Shown: in pieces, positions 36,791-49,336 of the stretch
Numbering within the stretch: the stretch's first letter is position 1
Layout: each line of letters begins with the position of its first letter
Source: Daphnia carinata
Lineage: Eukaryota; Arthropoda; Branchiopoda; Diplostraca; Daphniidae
Assembly (NCBI RefSeq): GCF_022539665.2
Contig: NC_081338.1
Location: 7,862,446 to 7,926,445, forward strand
Reading direction: 5' to 3'
Length of the DNA stretch: 64,000 bases
Notes under the pieces: model-generated
Databases searched by the model: none
What the model was told of the DNA's origin: nothing
Seen by the model: the letters and a program-made list of their open reading frames with translations, nothing else
Made by a program: the position numbers and the translations under genes

Positions 36791-38298
36791 ATACACGAAA
36801 AAGGGAAATTTAGCCAACATCATGATTATCGGTTTTACCATAGTATGGCCCGCCCAGGGTATATAGCTACACATACGAGCCAAGATACGAAGACGCTGCT
36901 GGTCATCGTAAACAGTATGTATAGCCTAACCATGACGAATGGATCAATATTGTTGACGTTTGATAATACTGATATCGTCCCAATCCAGATGGTTGTCTAT
37001 TGCCAGTATATTACGCAGATACAATATTGCAGACAAAAAAAAATGCGATTTAGCTTGCGACGTTATTCGCATAACCATATATCTGTTTACTGATCTACTT
37101 AGACTACTACATCATCTAGTTACAATGTAAATGGATATTGCTAACTATTTTCTTCGTGAACCAGGGTCTTCACGAGGCTTAGTTCACGATTGGGAAGATC
37201 TATTGCTACGATAAATATTATTTAGTACACATCTAGTCCATACAGATAATATATTGCAAGGGCGGAAGCGGTAAAGCGATGGATTGGACCTTGTTTTAGT
37301 TTTTTTTTTTTTTCAACGTCCCATATCGTCAAAAAGATATTGGTCAGTTCATCAACACCTGGTATATCGCCTGCGCTGATTGTGTAAGCGCGTGTGGCTA
37401 TTCATGGGTCTTCTATCTTTAGCAAGTAAACAAAAATATCCAAACAGGCGCCGTTTTTAACGACAACCGGGTCCTTTATTGAATTTTCAGCCGTTATTCT
37501 TGTAGGTGAACGAGAAAGCAGATGACGGCCACTAGTGACGTGTCGAAGCCCTGCCTTTATAAATATTTACGTGACATCGCTTTTGTACGTTAATATAGTT
37601 ATCCCGTGACTGCAGCGTCAAGTCGTGCCGTTGTTTTAATGCAAAGAGCTATGCCTCGTTCTGTATCCTAATAAAATGTGGCAAAGATGGGTTTACTTGT
37701 ACGGGTGTATAAGTTTTAGGAACAACGTTTTCAATAGAATGTCCGCCTCACCTTTTTTGTATTTACCGTTAGCTTGTACAGGGAATTCCCTTTTGGTATA
37801 CGGTCATGGCCTTTTGAAAGTTGGCGTTGTTTTGTTTAGCCATTAAACTAAGGGGAAAAAAAATAATAAAATAAACGTAAGCAAGAGTTCTGCAAGCCGT
37901 GTCGGGTATTGAACATGGCAGGTCATGGCCGTTTCAATGGCCACTGTTTAAAAAAACTAGAAACATTTTTTGCTAAAAAAGAAAGACTTGGAGGGAACAA
38001 AGAAATGTTCGTCCGAAAGGTGAAACGAACTTGTAACGCCGAGCGAGAGAACAAAAAACCTTACATTACTTTCTTCTTAGTACCGAATGAACTTTCATTG
38101 TTGACACAATACGATGCCTCTATTGTTGAAATGCGATCCTCATCACTGCCTCACATGCAGAAAAAGAAACACTCGCATTCTGCTAATCATGGCTAACTGA
38201 GAAAGGAAATAGTCAAGAAAGATGAAAAAGGGCGTGCTCTTATACAAGAAAAATTATAATCGTTCGATGAAGCGTAAATGTTCTGAAAGGAGAAAATG

Positions 38299-38325
38299 AA
38301 AAAAAAAAAAAAAAAAAAAAAAAAA
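38299..38325 (+). repeat. A27 homopolymer
   Basis: Twenty-seven consecutive A residues in non-coding sequence. No retroposed gene body was recognised on its 5' side, so a retroposition origin is unproven. Confidence 0.85.
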
Positions 38326-38523
38326 CATTTTCGAATCAGTTTTTTGCTTTGAAGTTTCGTCTGATTCTCTTCGATTGTTAACCTTGCCTAAAGGCTGACT
38401 CTTTCCAAAGACCTGGTGCGCAACTAGCTGTATATACACACAGTTTAAACATTTTGGCTGCGACCTCAGCCTTCATCAATCTATCTGATATCGGATACGA
38501 GTCGCTATCAAGCCAGGCTTTCT

Positions 38524-38763
38524 TTAGATTATAGATGGAGTCGGCAATGTACCACGGGGCTTTAGATACATAGCCGATTGAAGACGACGCCCATAACGAG
38601 TGAATCGTTTTTCATTCCGTTCTTTCGAATCATGTAATAAAAGTTTTGACCCCAAAATAAATTGGGAATCCAAAGTTAATGATGCCGACTTTTGCAGAAT
38701 AGTATAGCACGACAATTGGACAGCTTCTAGTTTCTCATCGGCCAAGTTCCAAAAGAATTCCTT
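38524..38763 (-). pseudogene. Isolated coding-like fragment, origin uncertain
   Basis: A minus-strand frame reads VLKEFFWNLADEKLEAVQLS, then CYTILQKSASLTLDSQFILG, and ends in a stop at 38524. The leucine-rich helical pattern, and ADEKLEAVQLSCY in particular, resembles helical-repeat proteins such as listerin-type E3 ligases, but the resemblance is weak. A second scrap upstream on the same strand (about 38915-38850, EFNRIVRFDPTLFRSATELL) is in a different frame and ends in a stop. That suggests a decayed gene rather than a live exon. Confidence 0.25.
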
Positions 38764-40701
38764 TAAAACGTACTCGCATGATAATCATTGAATTATACTT
38801 CCATTCCCAACTGCGCATATAACGTCAGACAAGCAATTCAGTTGCACTTCTAAATAAAGTGGGGTCGAAGCGCACAATCCGATTAAATTCTTTTGCATCT
38901 AAACTCACTTGCTCATTAACAATTCATACCAAGGCAAGTCGCGACACGGAATCGTCTTCTTATGTGACGACATGCTATAAGCGCTCAAGAAGTACTACAA
39001 GATCTACATTTTTAAAGTAGCTTTCACCAAGGCAGTCATTGTGTGCCGTTTGTCTGCCTTTCTGCTTTTATTTTCAGTTGGAGTTTTATTTTTTTTTTTT
39101 TTTCACACAAGGATTAATTATTCAGCTCAACGAATAATGTATCCCGGCAGTGCATCTCTTAGCATTAGACATCTACAACGAAAAGGCTGTCTAAATTTGT
39201 GCTGGATTCAAAAGCTTGACATGCGAAACACAGCCGAGTGACACTGCCTGTCCTATTACTTTCCGTTGCCGACGTGATTACACTTTTATGCTCGAAATAA
39301 ATATAGATATGTGCACGCAGTGTACAAAACCAGAATTCTCGTTTAAACTCCGTCAAATAGAAAACCTGCGCTCCGGGGTACTGAACGCTGTATCCGCAAC
39401 AGTCGGTGACAGGGATTTTTAGCAGGACGTCTTATTAAAAATAATACCCTGTGCGTCCAGGATCAGTGGTTTTTATATCCCTTCATTCGTACGGTATTTA
39501 GTCACAAAAGACCACAAAGGCATTTGGGGAGATGTTAATGAGGAGTATAAGTGCGTAGGGAATGACTTCGATTGTGCCATCCTACTTCTTTTTAGCTTCA
39601 ATCGCAGAAGTTTCAATCGATCGAAATCATTCATAAAGGAGCTTTTAACGGAAAGTTGTTACAGTCAGTTCTATCGGAGCTCCAAATTCACGTCTATTTA
39701 TTTGTTTTTTCTTTTCTTTTCCTCCACCACAGCTACCCATAACAAGGCAGTATGGTAATGCTCTACGCGGTTTTTATTGACTTAATGCAAGCCTGCGTCA
39801 GCATTACATCTCTCGCTATATCGCAGTGGTTGAGAAACTTTAGAGGTTCAATCGTACAAATGGGATTCCCGACCGAGCATATGGTGAGCATGTAGAGGCG
39901 ATTATGCCGGATTATGTTTAATACATGCAGTGCCGCACTAGCGCTCGAGTAAAAGGAAAATCGCAAATGCTGTTTTTTTTTTTAACTTTGCGAAAAAAGA
40001 TGTAGACGGAATTATAAACTCATGCATCACTGTGTCATCCTCGGCCAAAGTTGTATACGTTTCAGTAGATTGCACTCACGTCAAGCGTGGAGCCGAATGA
40101 TGCGAAGTTGTTCAATGAAACTCAAGCTTTCCATTAAATGTAAAGAAATCAAATTATTAAGGCAACGAAGAAAGCCAGCGATGACTTATGAAAAGCTCTT
40201 GCTGATTCCTTTTATCATAAATATAGATAGCAAGGTGGTACACTGATGCTGTCAATTAAACCAACCTTTTTTTTCTATTCCCATCCCAATGGAGTAAACT
40301 TTTCTTGACTGATGGGTGCTATGAGCGGTTCCTCAAGATTAGGCAAAATCATTTCATTTTGGCATTCGCGCCTCTGGCTCTCATTCATTCTTTTCTTCGT
40401 TCATGTAGGGCGCTGGAAAAAAAACTGGATAGCGACTTCTACCGCTGAGTTTTCCTTTCCCAATCCTGCGTTCACAATAGCAGACTTTCCTCAACCAGAC
40501 CTTTGCCAAGATTGAAAAGTGAAACCTTGTGGACGTAGCGTTATTCGATTCGATTGAAACGAAATCTTAAGTTCACACTCTCAGCAAAAGTTAAAATTGA
40601 ATTTTACTCATCCTCCTTTTTTAATCCAATGTCCATGTGAAAAAGGAGCAGCTCTTTCAATCAGTTAGTGAACAAGTCGGACTTAACCATTCGGCTAGGA
40701 G

Positions 40702-43700
40702 ATGGATGAAGAAATCTCAACACCGAGAAAGACGATGGAATCGAGCGGAACTCTGTCGACCGACGACGAACCCTCTCAATCCGGCGCTTCCCCATCAACG
40801 GTTAAACAACATCCTCTTCATCTAGGTAAGAATTTTAAGCACAATACATTCATCCTAACACTGTAAAACATTTCACGATGCACGACGCATACGTAAAAGA
40901 TAATGGGAGCATCCAAAAGTATCGTATTCGTTCCGTGAGTCTCTTTCTACTTGAAAACAGCGAGCAACGCCATGCGACACGTAAAGTAATTCGATTCCGT
41001 CTTGCGCCAAGCGTGGTAAGCACGACATAAAAGCCTTTTTGGTTGCTTTCAACTCAGCCAAAGAGCCAAAGAAATGAAATTCAAAAAGCATGACATGTCA
41101 TACCTTGCTCTTTTGAGCGTCAACATACTCAAATCTCAAAGCGAAAAACCTAATGCTTTGACGTCTGCCGTTGCAAAACTATTTACGTGACTAGATAGGA
41201 AAGAACAACAGTAGTCGGCGGCGAGCAAGTGAGGAGTTTTCCAGTGCCAGAGCTTAGATAATGCATGCGGCTGCGACCAACCGCTACTCCCATATAAGTA
41301 CATAAAAGATTGAGTGGCAAGCCAACACACGCCAGCGTGCGGATCTGGTAACATTTGTCAGCAACGTTTCGTGTAAATTGATAGTTTGTCGTTGGGCACT
41401 TTAAGAAAATATAATTGTTTATATCAATGAATGGAAACGGAATTCGCTTTTGGAATTCAAATGTTCACCACTTTTGAGATGTTTGCGTGTTAAACACTCG
41501 TAAACACACTTGCGTTGTCCACAGAAGTAAGAGATTCCGAAGGGTTATTGATTTACGAATGAATTTATTTTCTTTCCTTTTTGTTTCGTCGCATTTCTTT
41601 TCATTTTCTTCACGTAGTAAGAAGTGCTGTCGCGTTCTGACTGAAAAGTGAAAGGATCTAAAAAGAAAATAGTACGCCAAATACAGCTGCGAATTTCTAT
41701 TTCCCTTCTCACCGTGTTCCGTTCCCATTTCTCCTTTTTAAATATTATCGGTTGATGCGAAAGAAAATTCACATCTTCGGGACATACAGGACCGAAGCAG
41801 AGTGCAGCTGACAACAAAACCATACATGTCAATACAAGGAACACGAGTCCTAATGCGACTTATAAGGTACATAACTAATACCTAAAAGCCTTTCCCACAC
41901 CTACGAAGCAGAAGAATTCCACGTTTACCGCAAGCGTTTATTAAGAATACATACCTAATCTACACATCGAACTGACCACAGCGTAAAGAATCTGATAGAA
42001 TCGCTACCTAGGTTTTCAGACACGCCACTTGTAATGAAATGGTAAATTATCAAAGGAAGTGCGTGTTGTACCGGCATCGTTTTGTGCTCCGTCTGCTAGC
42101 GAACGTCTGCCTGAGGTTCAATCAGCTGAAAGGCCACTAGTTTTGTGAACTCTAGCGTTACACAACGGCAACACGCATAGGGAAAAGGTAAAGCTAGGAC
42201 TCGTTCAAAAGTTTTTGTTAGCGACCGTTGGCACTTCTAATGCTATCTACGTATTTAGCCATCAACATGCCATATCCTCCTTAAACGTGAACTAAATCTT
42301 CGACATAAACTTTTTCTCGTGAAATTATATAGCACTGGAGCGGGCCTCGTCGACGACACGTTTCCAGCGTAGCGGCGGTGGCGCTGTTGTGTATGGTGGA
42401 CTTTACTTGCCGTCTTTGCAAAACGGATTGAGCGGCCGATTTGAAAATCAACCTCTTGAATCAGCTTATCAACGATATTCACATCGACAGCGTCAAAAGT
42501 CATTCATCGTCGTCAACGGAGTCGATGTAGCCCTCAAGATCATCGCCGTGATTCTCATATCCATCCACTACAGCAGTTCGTCCGTGAACAATTCCGTCCC
42601 TTGTTCTATCGATTTGAATTCGTCTGTCGGCTCGTCATCATCAGACTGCAATTCCAAGCCATCATCGTCGGGAGCCACCATGGTTCACTCACACGGAGCG
42701 TACCCGACAGAAACGGTGACGTGGACTTCGTGCTTGATCGTTGTCAACATTCTACTTTGTTTATTAGCCTTTTGTTGGAAATGCTTTGCCAACAATTACC
42801 TTCATTGGGCTGCGCTGGCTACCTGGTTGCTCATGAATTTACAAGGTTAGTAAAATTAACGCCATTGAACTGCTTTCGTCGTAAAATTGGAACTGAATGG
42901 CCGACAGTCAATAAAATTTGACGAGCAAACTATTACGACTTGCGAGCACGGCATATAGCACAGCGTATAGGACGTTGTAAAAGAAAAAGCACTCTCTTCG
43001 TATGATTGAGTTGCTCGCGATAGCATTAACTGAATTGCTCATGGCAGGAGCACAAAAACGAATTGGCTAAACGAGGACATTTAGTTTGATGATATTACAT
43101 GTTGCTTAGTAGTATTGCAAAACGGGAACTTTAATTTTTTTTTTAACGTGCCATTAATAATGGACTGTGACCTTTGCGACTTGCCCGCTGCGAATAGATT
43201 TTGAAGTAAAAAGGCGAAAAGAAAAATTACTTTTTGAATGATGGTGACTTGTTTAAACCCTTCGATGGAGAACCCGAACGTTGAGAATAAATCGAATCGT
43301 GAGACCGAAACCTGTTCCGACGAACGAGTGAATTTTTATTTTATGGTGGCTATTTCATAGATGGCTGAAACAAAAACAACACGCAGCTTTACTCCGAACT
43401 GGTTTACGTGGCTTGTCAAGGCCCAAACGAAAAAGTACAAGAGAATTTGGGGTCGAAATGGCATATATATACGACATTACATCCACAACTTTTTGAAGCA
43501 AAAATAGCAAAGTTTCGCAAAAAATTGGCAATTCCGCATGATTTATTGCAGAGCCAATTCACGTCAAAGTTTCTCGTTTAAAGCTCTGTAATTTTAACTG
43601 ACGCCAGATCGTAAAACGATAGAAAACGAGACAAAGACTAGCTACACGGGTTTCACCTTTTACGGGAATTTTCTTTCCGTGCTTTCTCTTGCGACCATGA

Positions 43701-46700
43701 CAACGATGTGTACGTGATGTTGGAATTTGTTTTAAATATAGCCATCTGGCGTTGCGTTTTTTAAAGTTCTCGTAGGGCTTGATTTCGACGGCATCGGCGG
43801 CGGTACTGGGAAGAGCAGCGAACTGGAAGAGACAAGTTCCGAACTCACAACGCACATGGCGTGGTACATCTTATTCATCATATTTGCCACTTACGCAATG
43901 CTTCCCTTACCACTCCTGTGGTCCGCCTCAGGTAAACCCGATAATGTGTCATACGCAAAATCTGCACACAAGTTTCATCTAAACAATGAATGATAAAATC
44001 CACAGCCGCAGGAGCCACGGTCGTTATTCATTTAACTTGCTTCTTTGTGGTCCATTCCGTCCGCATTGCCAGTAATTCGTCGCCCTGGGAGGTACGGACT
44101 GTCCGCGCAAACAACCATTTTTGACGACAATGTAATTACCAAGAATAATGACTTGTGAATTATTAGGATTGGTATTGTATCGCGATGAGCGGTGGTGCGG
44201 ATTTGGTTTTGTATGCAGCTATGAATTTCGCTGGTCTCTACGCCAAATTTTTGACGGATCGAGCCGGTAGAAAAGCGTTTTTGGAAACACGACGATCTCA
44301 CGAAATGCGATGCAAGGCTGAGAAGGAGAACGATAAACAAGAGAAACTGTTATTATCAGGTACGTCTTGGACCTTTGCATTCAATTGTTGAGGTAGCAAT
44401 TACAGGAGGACGGTCAACTAAATCCATTTGACATCAAACGCGGATTTCAGTATTGCCCCGCTTTGTTGTTATGGAGATGATTCGGGATTTCGCTGCTGAA
44501 GAAGATGCCGAGAAAAGTGGTGGCAATGGAAATGCAATTAATTCAAAATTAGTGGCCACTCCAGAAGCGTCTGATACCATTCCAGCGCCAACAGCCGTTC
44601 CGCAATTCCACAAGATTTATTTACACCGTTACGAGAACGTCTCGATTCTTTTCGCCGACATCAAAGGTTTCACTGGTACGTAAAAGTTGATGAATTTCGT
44701 CCCCGATTGCTAGCCAATGAGTCTATTTTTATTTGCAATAGAATTGGCTAGTCAGTGCAGCGCTCAGGAACTGGTGCGTGTACTGAACGACCTTTTCGGC
44801 AAATTCGACCGTTTAGCTGAAGTAAGGCTATCGATTTAACGTCTTACAACTTCGGTTTTTTCCGAAAAAAAAAATTCAAAAATAAAATAAATAACCTAGA
44901 ATATTGGTTCACTAAATATAGGAAAATCACTGCTTGCGAATAAAATTGCTGGGAGATTGTTATTATTGCGTATCAGGGCTTCCTGAAGCCCGATCAAATC
45001 ATGCAAACTGTTGTGTGGAAACCGGGCTGGACATGATCTGCGCCATACAGTTCGTTCGACAAAAGACCCAGGTAGTATTATGTTGCATACCTAATAGCTT
45101 AATGTTACACAACTCAACATTATCTAAATGGTATCCTCTTCACATGAAGGTGGATTTGAATATGAGAATTGGCATTCATTCCGGGTCCGTTCTCTGCGGC
45201 GTCCTTGGCGTTTACAAGTGGCAATTTGATGTCTGGTCTTACGACGTCACGCTGGCCAATCACATGGAATCGGGAGGCATTCCTGGGTAAGTTACAGAAA
45301 CCCACCATTCCTTTTCAGCTACACGGGCTAACAGCGATTTTTAAATTTTCCAATAAAGACGGGTTCACATTTCAAAAGCAACGCTGGATTGTCTTTCTGA
45401 TACTTATGACGTTGAGCCCGGCTACGGCGATACCCGAGACGCTTACCTTAAGGTATGTTTGCTTATTTTAACGGCCAATTTCAGTGAACTGAAATGTTAC
45501 ATCTCCATTGAATAGGAACACAAAGTAGAAACGTATTTGATAGTAAAAAAGCGACGTATAAGAAAACCTCCGAAAGATGAACAGCACATCCGCCCATCCG
45601 TGGATCGCGTTGGTTGCTGTCGTACTCGAATTCTTGAATCCTGGATCGAAGAGGAGGAAGATGAGCATTCCCTCAAGAGGAAAGCAGGTCAACTGGTAAA
45701 TGCTGCCAGTAGCGCTAGACCGTCGCTAGGAGGAGTTTCGATGGGTGCTATTTCAAGCGCCGATACATCCGTGTTGATCAACGATTCAGCTGACTGGTCA
45801 TCTGAAATACCTTTCGAAAACGTAAACATACATCACCTACTAATGCCTACCCGATATGAACTATATCGTTATTACAAGAAAATTTTTATGTAACTGTTGT
45901 CATTTGTGTCGTTTAGCTCGACATTGGTGGCCTAGACGATGACGACGATGATGGCCAGACATCGTTTACCAATACTTTCGATCTCGTCGATCAAGACTCT
46001 CATCAGCTCAAGTTGTCAAATGCTACGTCCATCCATCAGTATGGATCTACCTTGCCTAATCTATTGAGCGATGGAGCATTGGACAGCGAATGTGAACCAT
46101 CACCAACGTCTTCCGTTCGTCGACAGGATTCCCCTTGCAATCGTGGAGGCTCGCGAAGGGTCAGAATAGCGGCGCCGGAAGCCGCATTGCTGAATCTTCA
46201 AGAGGAGGTCGATCAGTTGATGGACCATTCGATAGAGATTGATTCGAATAAAAAGATACGGAATGAGCATGTCCATCCATTGACTCTTCAGTTCTTGCGA
46301 CCCGACATGGAATCCACCGTAATTATTACTCTTGACGCAAGATTACAACCGAACAAGTTTTAAAGAACTTATAAAATAGATTTTCTTTCGTTTTCGCATT
46401 TCTAGTTTAGTAATATGCGAGAAGACGTCTTCAAATCCAACGCTTTCTGTGTCTTCATCGTTTGGATAATGCTTGCATCGTCACTTCTAATTGTAATGCC
46501 CAAGTAAGTGACGTTCATTGGCGGTCTTCTTAACAATATGAGCAAACCCATTTCAAATTTTTGCCTGTTCAAGAACAACTGGATTGTTGGTTACGTTAGT
46601 AGCTGCAACACTCATGTTAGCAGCTGCTCTGATCCTTGCCGTGGCGGAAGAAATGCCGTGGCTACCGGACAGCTGGATCCGACACGCGTCCAAAGAATTA

Positions 46701-49336
46701 GCCCGTAAGCGAAATTTACGCAATTTGTACATCTGCTTCGTCGTCGGCATCGTTTTCATAACCACTGTAGTTAATATGGTAAATCTTTGCATTGTCCGTT
46801 ACCACGATTCGGTAGGCGTTCCTAAACTGATTATGTTATTATTTTATTTTTTCATGGTAATGTCCCAAAGGTTCTTTTTGCGGATTACATGAGACATCTG
46901 GATACCACCCCGTCAAACAGTCAGTATTATATGGAAAATAGCGAAAATTGCTCGGCGGTGTCAAAGCAATTTAACTATACGAAACAACTAAATCTTGTTA
47001 TCAGCGAGTTACGCCTCAATGCTTCGTATACAGATTCAAGCAATAATGCGTACGTAGTGGCTTCATGTTTGCTACCTCAGTATCATATGTACACATGGGT
47101 TTTGGCTATGGTGTGTCTGGCTTCGTTCCTCAAGTTAAACTACATGGTGAAATCAGCCATCTTATTAGTCATGGTTATTGTCTACACAATCCTGATGATG
47201 GCAGCATTCCCAGAAGTCTTCAATGAAATTCAGGTAAGTTTCCACAAATATCAATAGCTAAAAAGATTTAATGATCCAGATATGCGGTAATCAAGTAAAA
47301 GGAATTTGAACAAATAAAATTAAGGGAGACTGCGGTCTATACGTAGTGGACAAGTGGTCGATGCTGGTGCTCATCTTCCTTTTCTTCTACGTTGTTGGCT
47401 ATCATTCGCGATTGGTAGAGGTGACCTCACGGCTTGATTTCCTCTGGAAACAGCAGGCGGCCAAAGAATTGACGGACATTTCAGAAACGCGGACTTACAA
47501 TACCCAATTGCTCAAAAACATTTTACCAGACCATGTAGCAAATTACTTTCTATCAGCCGAATCCAGCGAAAGGAGAACAGATGTACGTTATATTTTTTAT
47601 TATTGATGGCACTATATATTTTCTAACGTCACATGAAATAATTATGTGTCATCTTGATACAATATTTGAACAAACCATATTTCATTTTTTAGGAATTATA
47701 CTCTCAAGCTAAAGATGGCGTTGGGGTAATGTTTGCCAGGTAATTCATGACAAATCTACAGAATAGCTGTGAGCTAAAGCATACTCTCAAATCTAATTCC
47801 CTTAGTATTCCCAATTTCACCGAATTCTATTCCGAGGATGTGAATAAAGGAATGGAATGTATTCGTTTGCTCAACGAAATCATAGGTGAATATTTGAGAA
47901 TTTCATGAAATAATAGAATTCTTTTACGTAATTTCTTTGTTCAGTGGATTTTGACGAGCTGCTCGACGAGAGTCGCTTCGCTTCAATTGAAAAAATTAAA
48001 ACTATTGGCTCGACATATATGGCCGTCTCTGGACTGAATCCAATCCCAAATACAACCACGACAGTGCGTCTCAAATGATTTTTCCTAACCAATTTGAATC
48101 ATAAGATACTTAAAATAAAAGTAGATAACAAATGTGAATTCTTTACAGGGAGATGCAGACGAATATTTACATCTCACGGCGCTGACAGATTTTGCGCTGG
48201 CAATGAAGGATCGTCTCGATGAAGTTAATCGTCATTCTTTTAACAGTTTCCAACTTCGAGTCGGTTGGTTACATTGTCGCCCTTAATTCTTTAGCTAATT
48301 TACTTTATCACATTATTTAATCCATTCCAGGTATAGGTGTCGGACAGGTGGTGGGTGGTGTCATCGGCGCTCGCAAACCAGTGTTCGATGTTTGGGGCAA
48401 CACTGTCAACGAAGCTTCACGCATGGACTCAACCGGTAAAATGGGTCGAATCCAAGTTACTCGCGACGTCTATCAGGTTCTGTTTGATTATTTGGCTACA
48501 TGTGTTTTTCTATGTCGTCTTCTAAAAATCGCATTTCATTTGGAAGAGCGATAAATTATACAACGATAATTAACAGACGCATTGTTGATCTCATTAACCA
48601 GATTCTGTGCGAGAGAGGTTATCGATTGCAGCCCCGTGGTCTCGTCAAAGTCAAAGGCAAAGGCGAGATGCAAACATACCTCGTGGTAGGGAAAGAGATG
48701 GGCTCTCCGAAAGGAGTCCATCGGCAACCATCCAACCGCAGCTCCTTGGCGGCCGTCGTGTACGGAATGGTCCGTGCCAGAAGGCGCCAAACAACTGCCA
48801 AACAAGGTATCCGCATGGACGAATAATTACTATCAGTTTCCATTTACGTGCGACTAATATTTACAGGAGTCCTTACGTCAGCGGCAGCTGTGCAGCAATT
48901 ACACAGGACTTCGACTCGACGAGCAGCTGCTACGTCATCGTCGAACGCGTCCGCTGCACAAGGAGCTCTTGATCGTTTAAGAGCTTTCTCCAGTGTGCGT
49001 CGACAACCAACTATGCGAGCTGCAATCAACTCCTCCGCAATGAATCAGATGAACGGTAGCAGAAATCCTAGTGATGCATCAGCAACAATAAAAACACTGC
49101 AACAAAATGAAAGTTCCCCTTCAAAAATGCGGCAAGCACCGCTAGGACAAGACTCAGGTCTTCCAGTTCAAATTAGGCCGATTGCTATTTCAGCGCGCCA
49201 ACCGCTCCAGATCTCTAGGTCATACCACGACATGCCAAAATTCTATACTGTACAAGAACATGTAGACGACAAAGGTAACATCGGCGGGGATTTCTCGTTC
49301 GACGAAGTGCAGGACACCGGTCGCCATCCTCAATAG
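40702..49336 (+). CDS. ADCY8: Adenylyl cyclase type 8-like (Ca2+/calmodulin-regulated class), complete
   Basis: Membrane enzyme making cAMP from ATP. There are 23 exons: 40702-40825, 42333-42845, 43776-43931, 44006-44091, 44167-44359, 44451-44675, 44742-44821, 44922-45071, 45150-45286, 45359-45452, 45516-45821, 45917-46318, 46406-46503, 46574-46778, 46871-47233, 47325-47582, 47693-47739, 47806-47885, 47945-48063, 48149-48263, 48331-48476, 48602-48806, 48867-49336. They give 1523 residues (human ADCY8 1251). The order is first membrane block, C1a, second membrane block, C2a, long polar tail. ADCY8 hallmarks are [46 protein letters not shown] and [18 protein letters not shown]1 metal aspartates are Asp427 and Asp471. 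C2 has KIKTIG (about 1189-1194), Asp1270 in FDVWG, and Asn1277 and Arg1281. The ATG exon was linked across a 1507-bp intron by phase and consensus donor. Oddities are a serine-rich first extracellular loop and a weak donor (GTTCTG) after exon 21. Confidence 0.96.

Larger units (their letters stand above)
30948..40701. other. Ten-kilobase interval, mostly non-coding
   Basis: Between the dehydratase start and ADCY8 exon 1. Most of it shows only short random open frames, AT-rich sequence and homopolymers (T-rich near 32890 and 37305, A27 at 38299-38325, T-rich near 39090). Exceptions are a possible small gene at 33564-33842 and a coding-like scrap at 38763-38524, listed separately. Two further coding-like scraps with no recognisable family are at 36121-36306 (plus) and 36523-36311 (minus). 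The right end is the ADCY8 5' region. Confidence 0.5.

Noticed and set aside
42389-42850. Start of ADCY8 at 42389 by a non-ATG codon
   Set aside because: The frame continues upstream to an acceptor at 42331-42332, and the phase matches an ATG exon at 40702-40825 with a consensus donor. That exon was taken as the true start.
43559-43855. 98-codon minus-strand open frame
   Set aside because: Partly antisense to ADCY8 exon 3 and otherwise intronic; no family resemblance.
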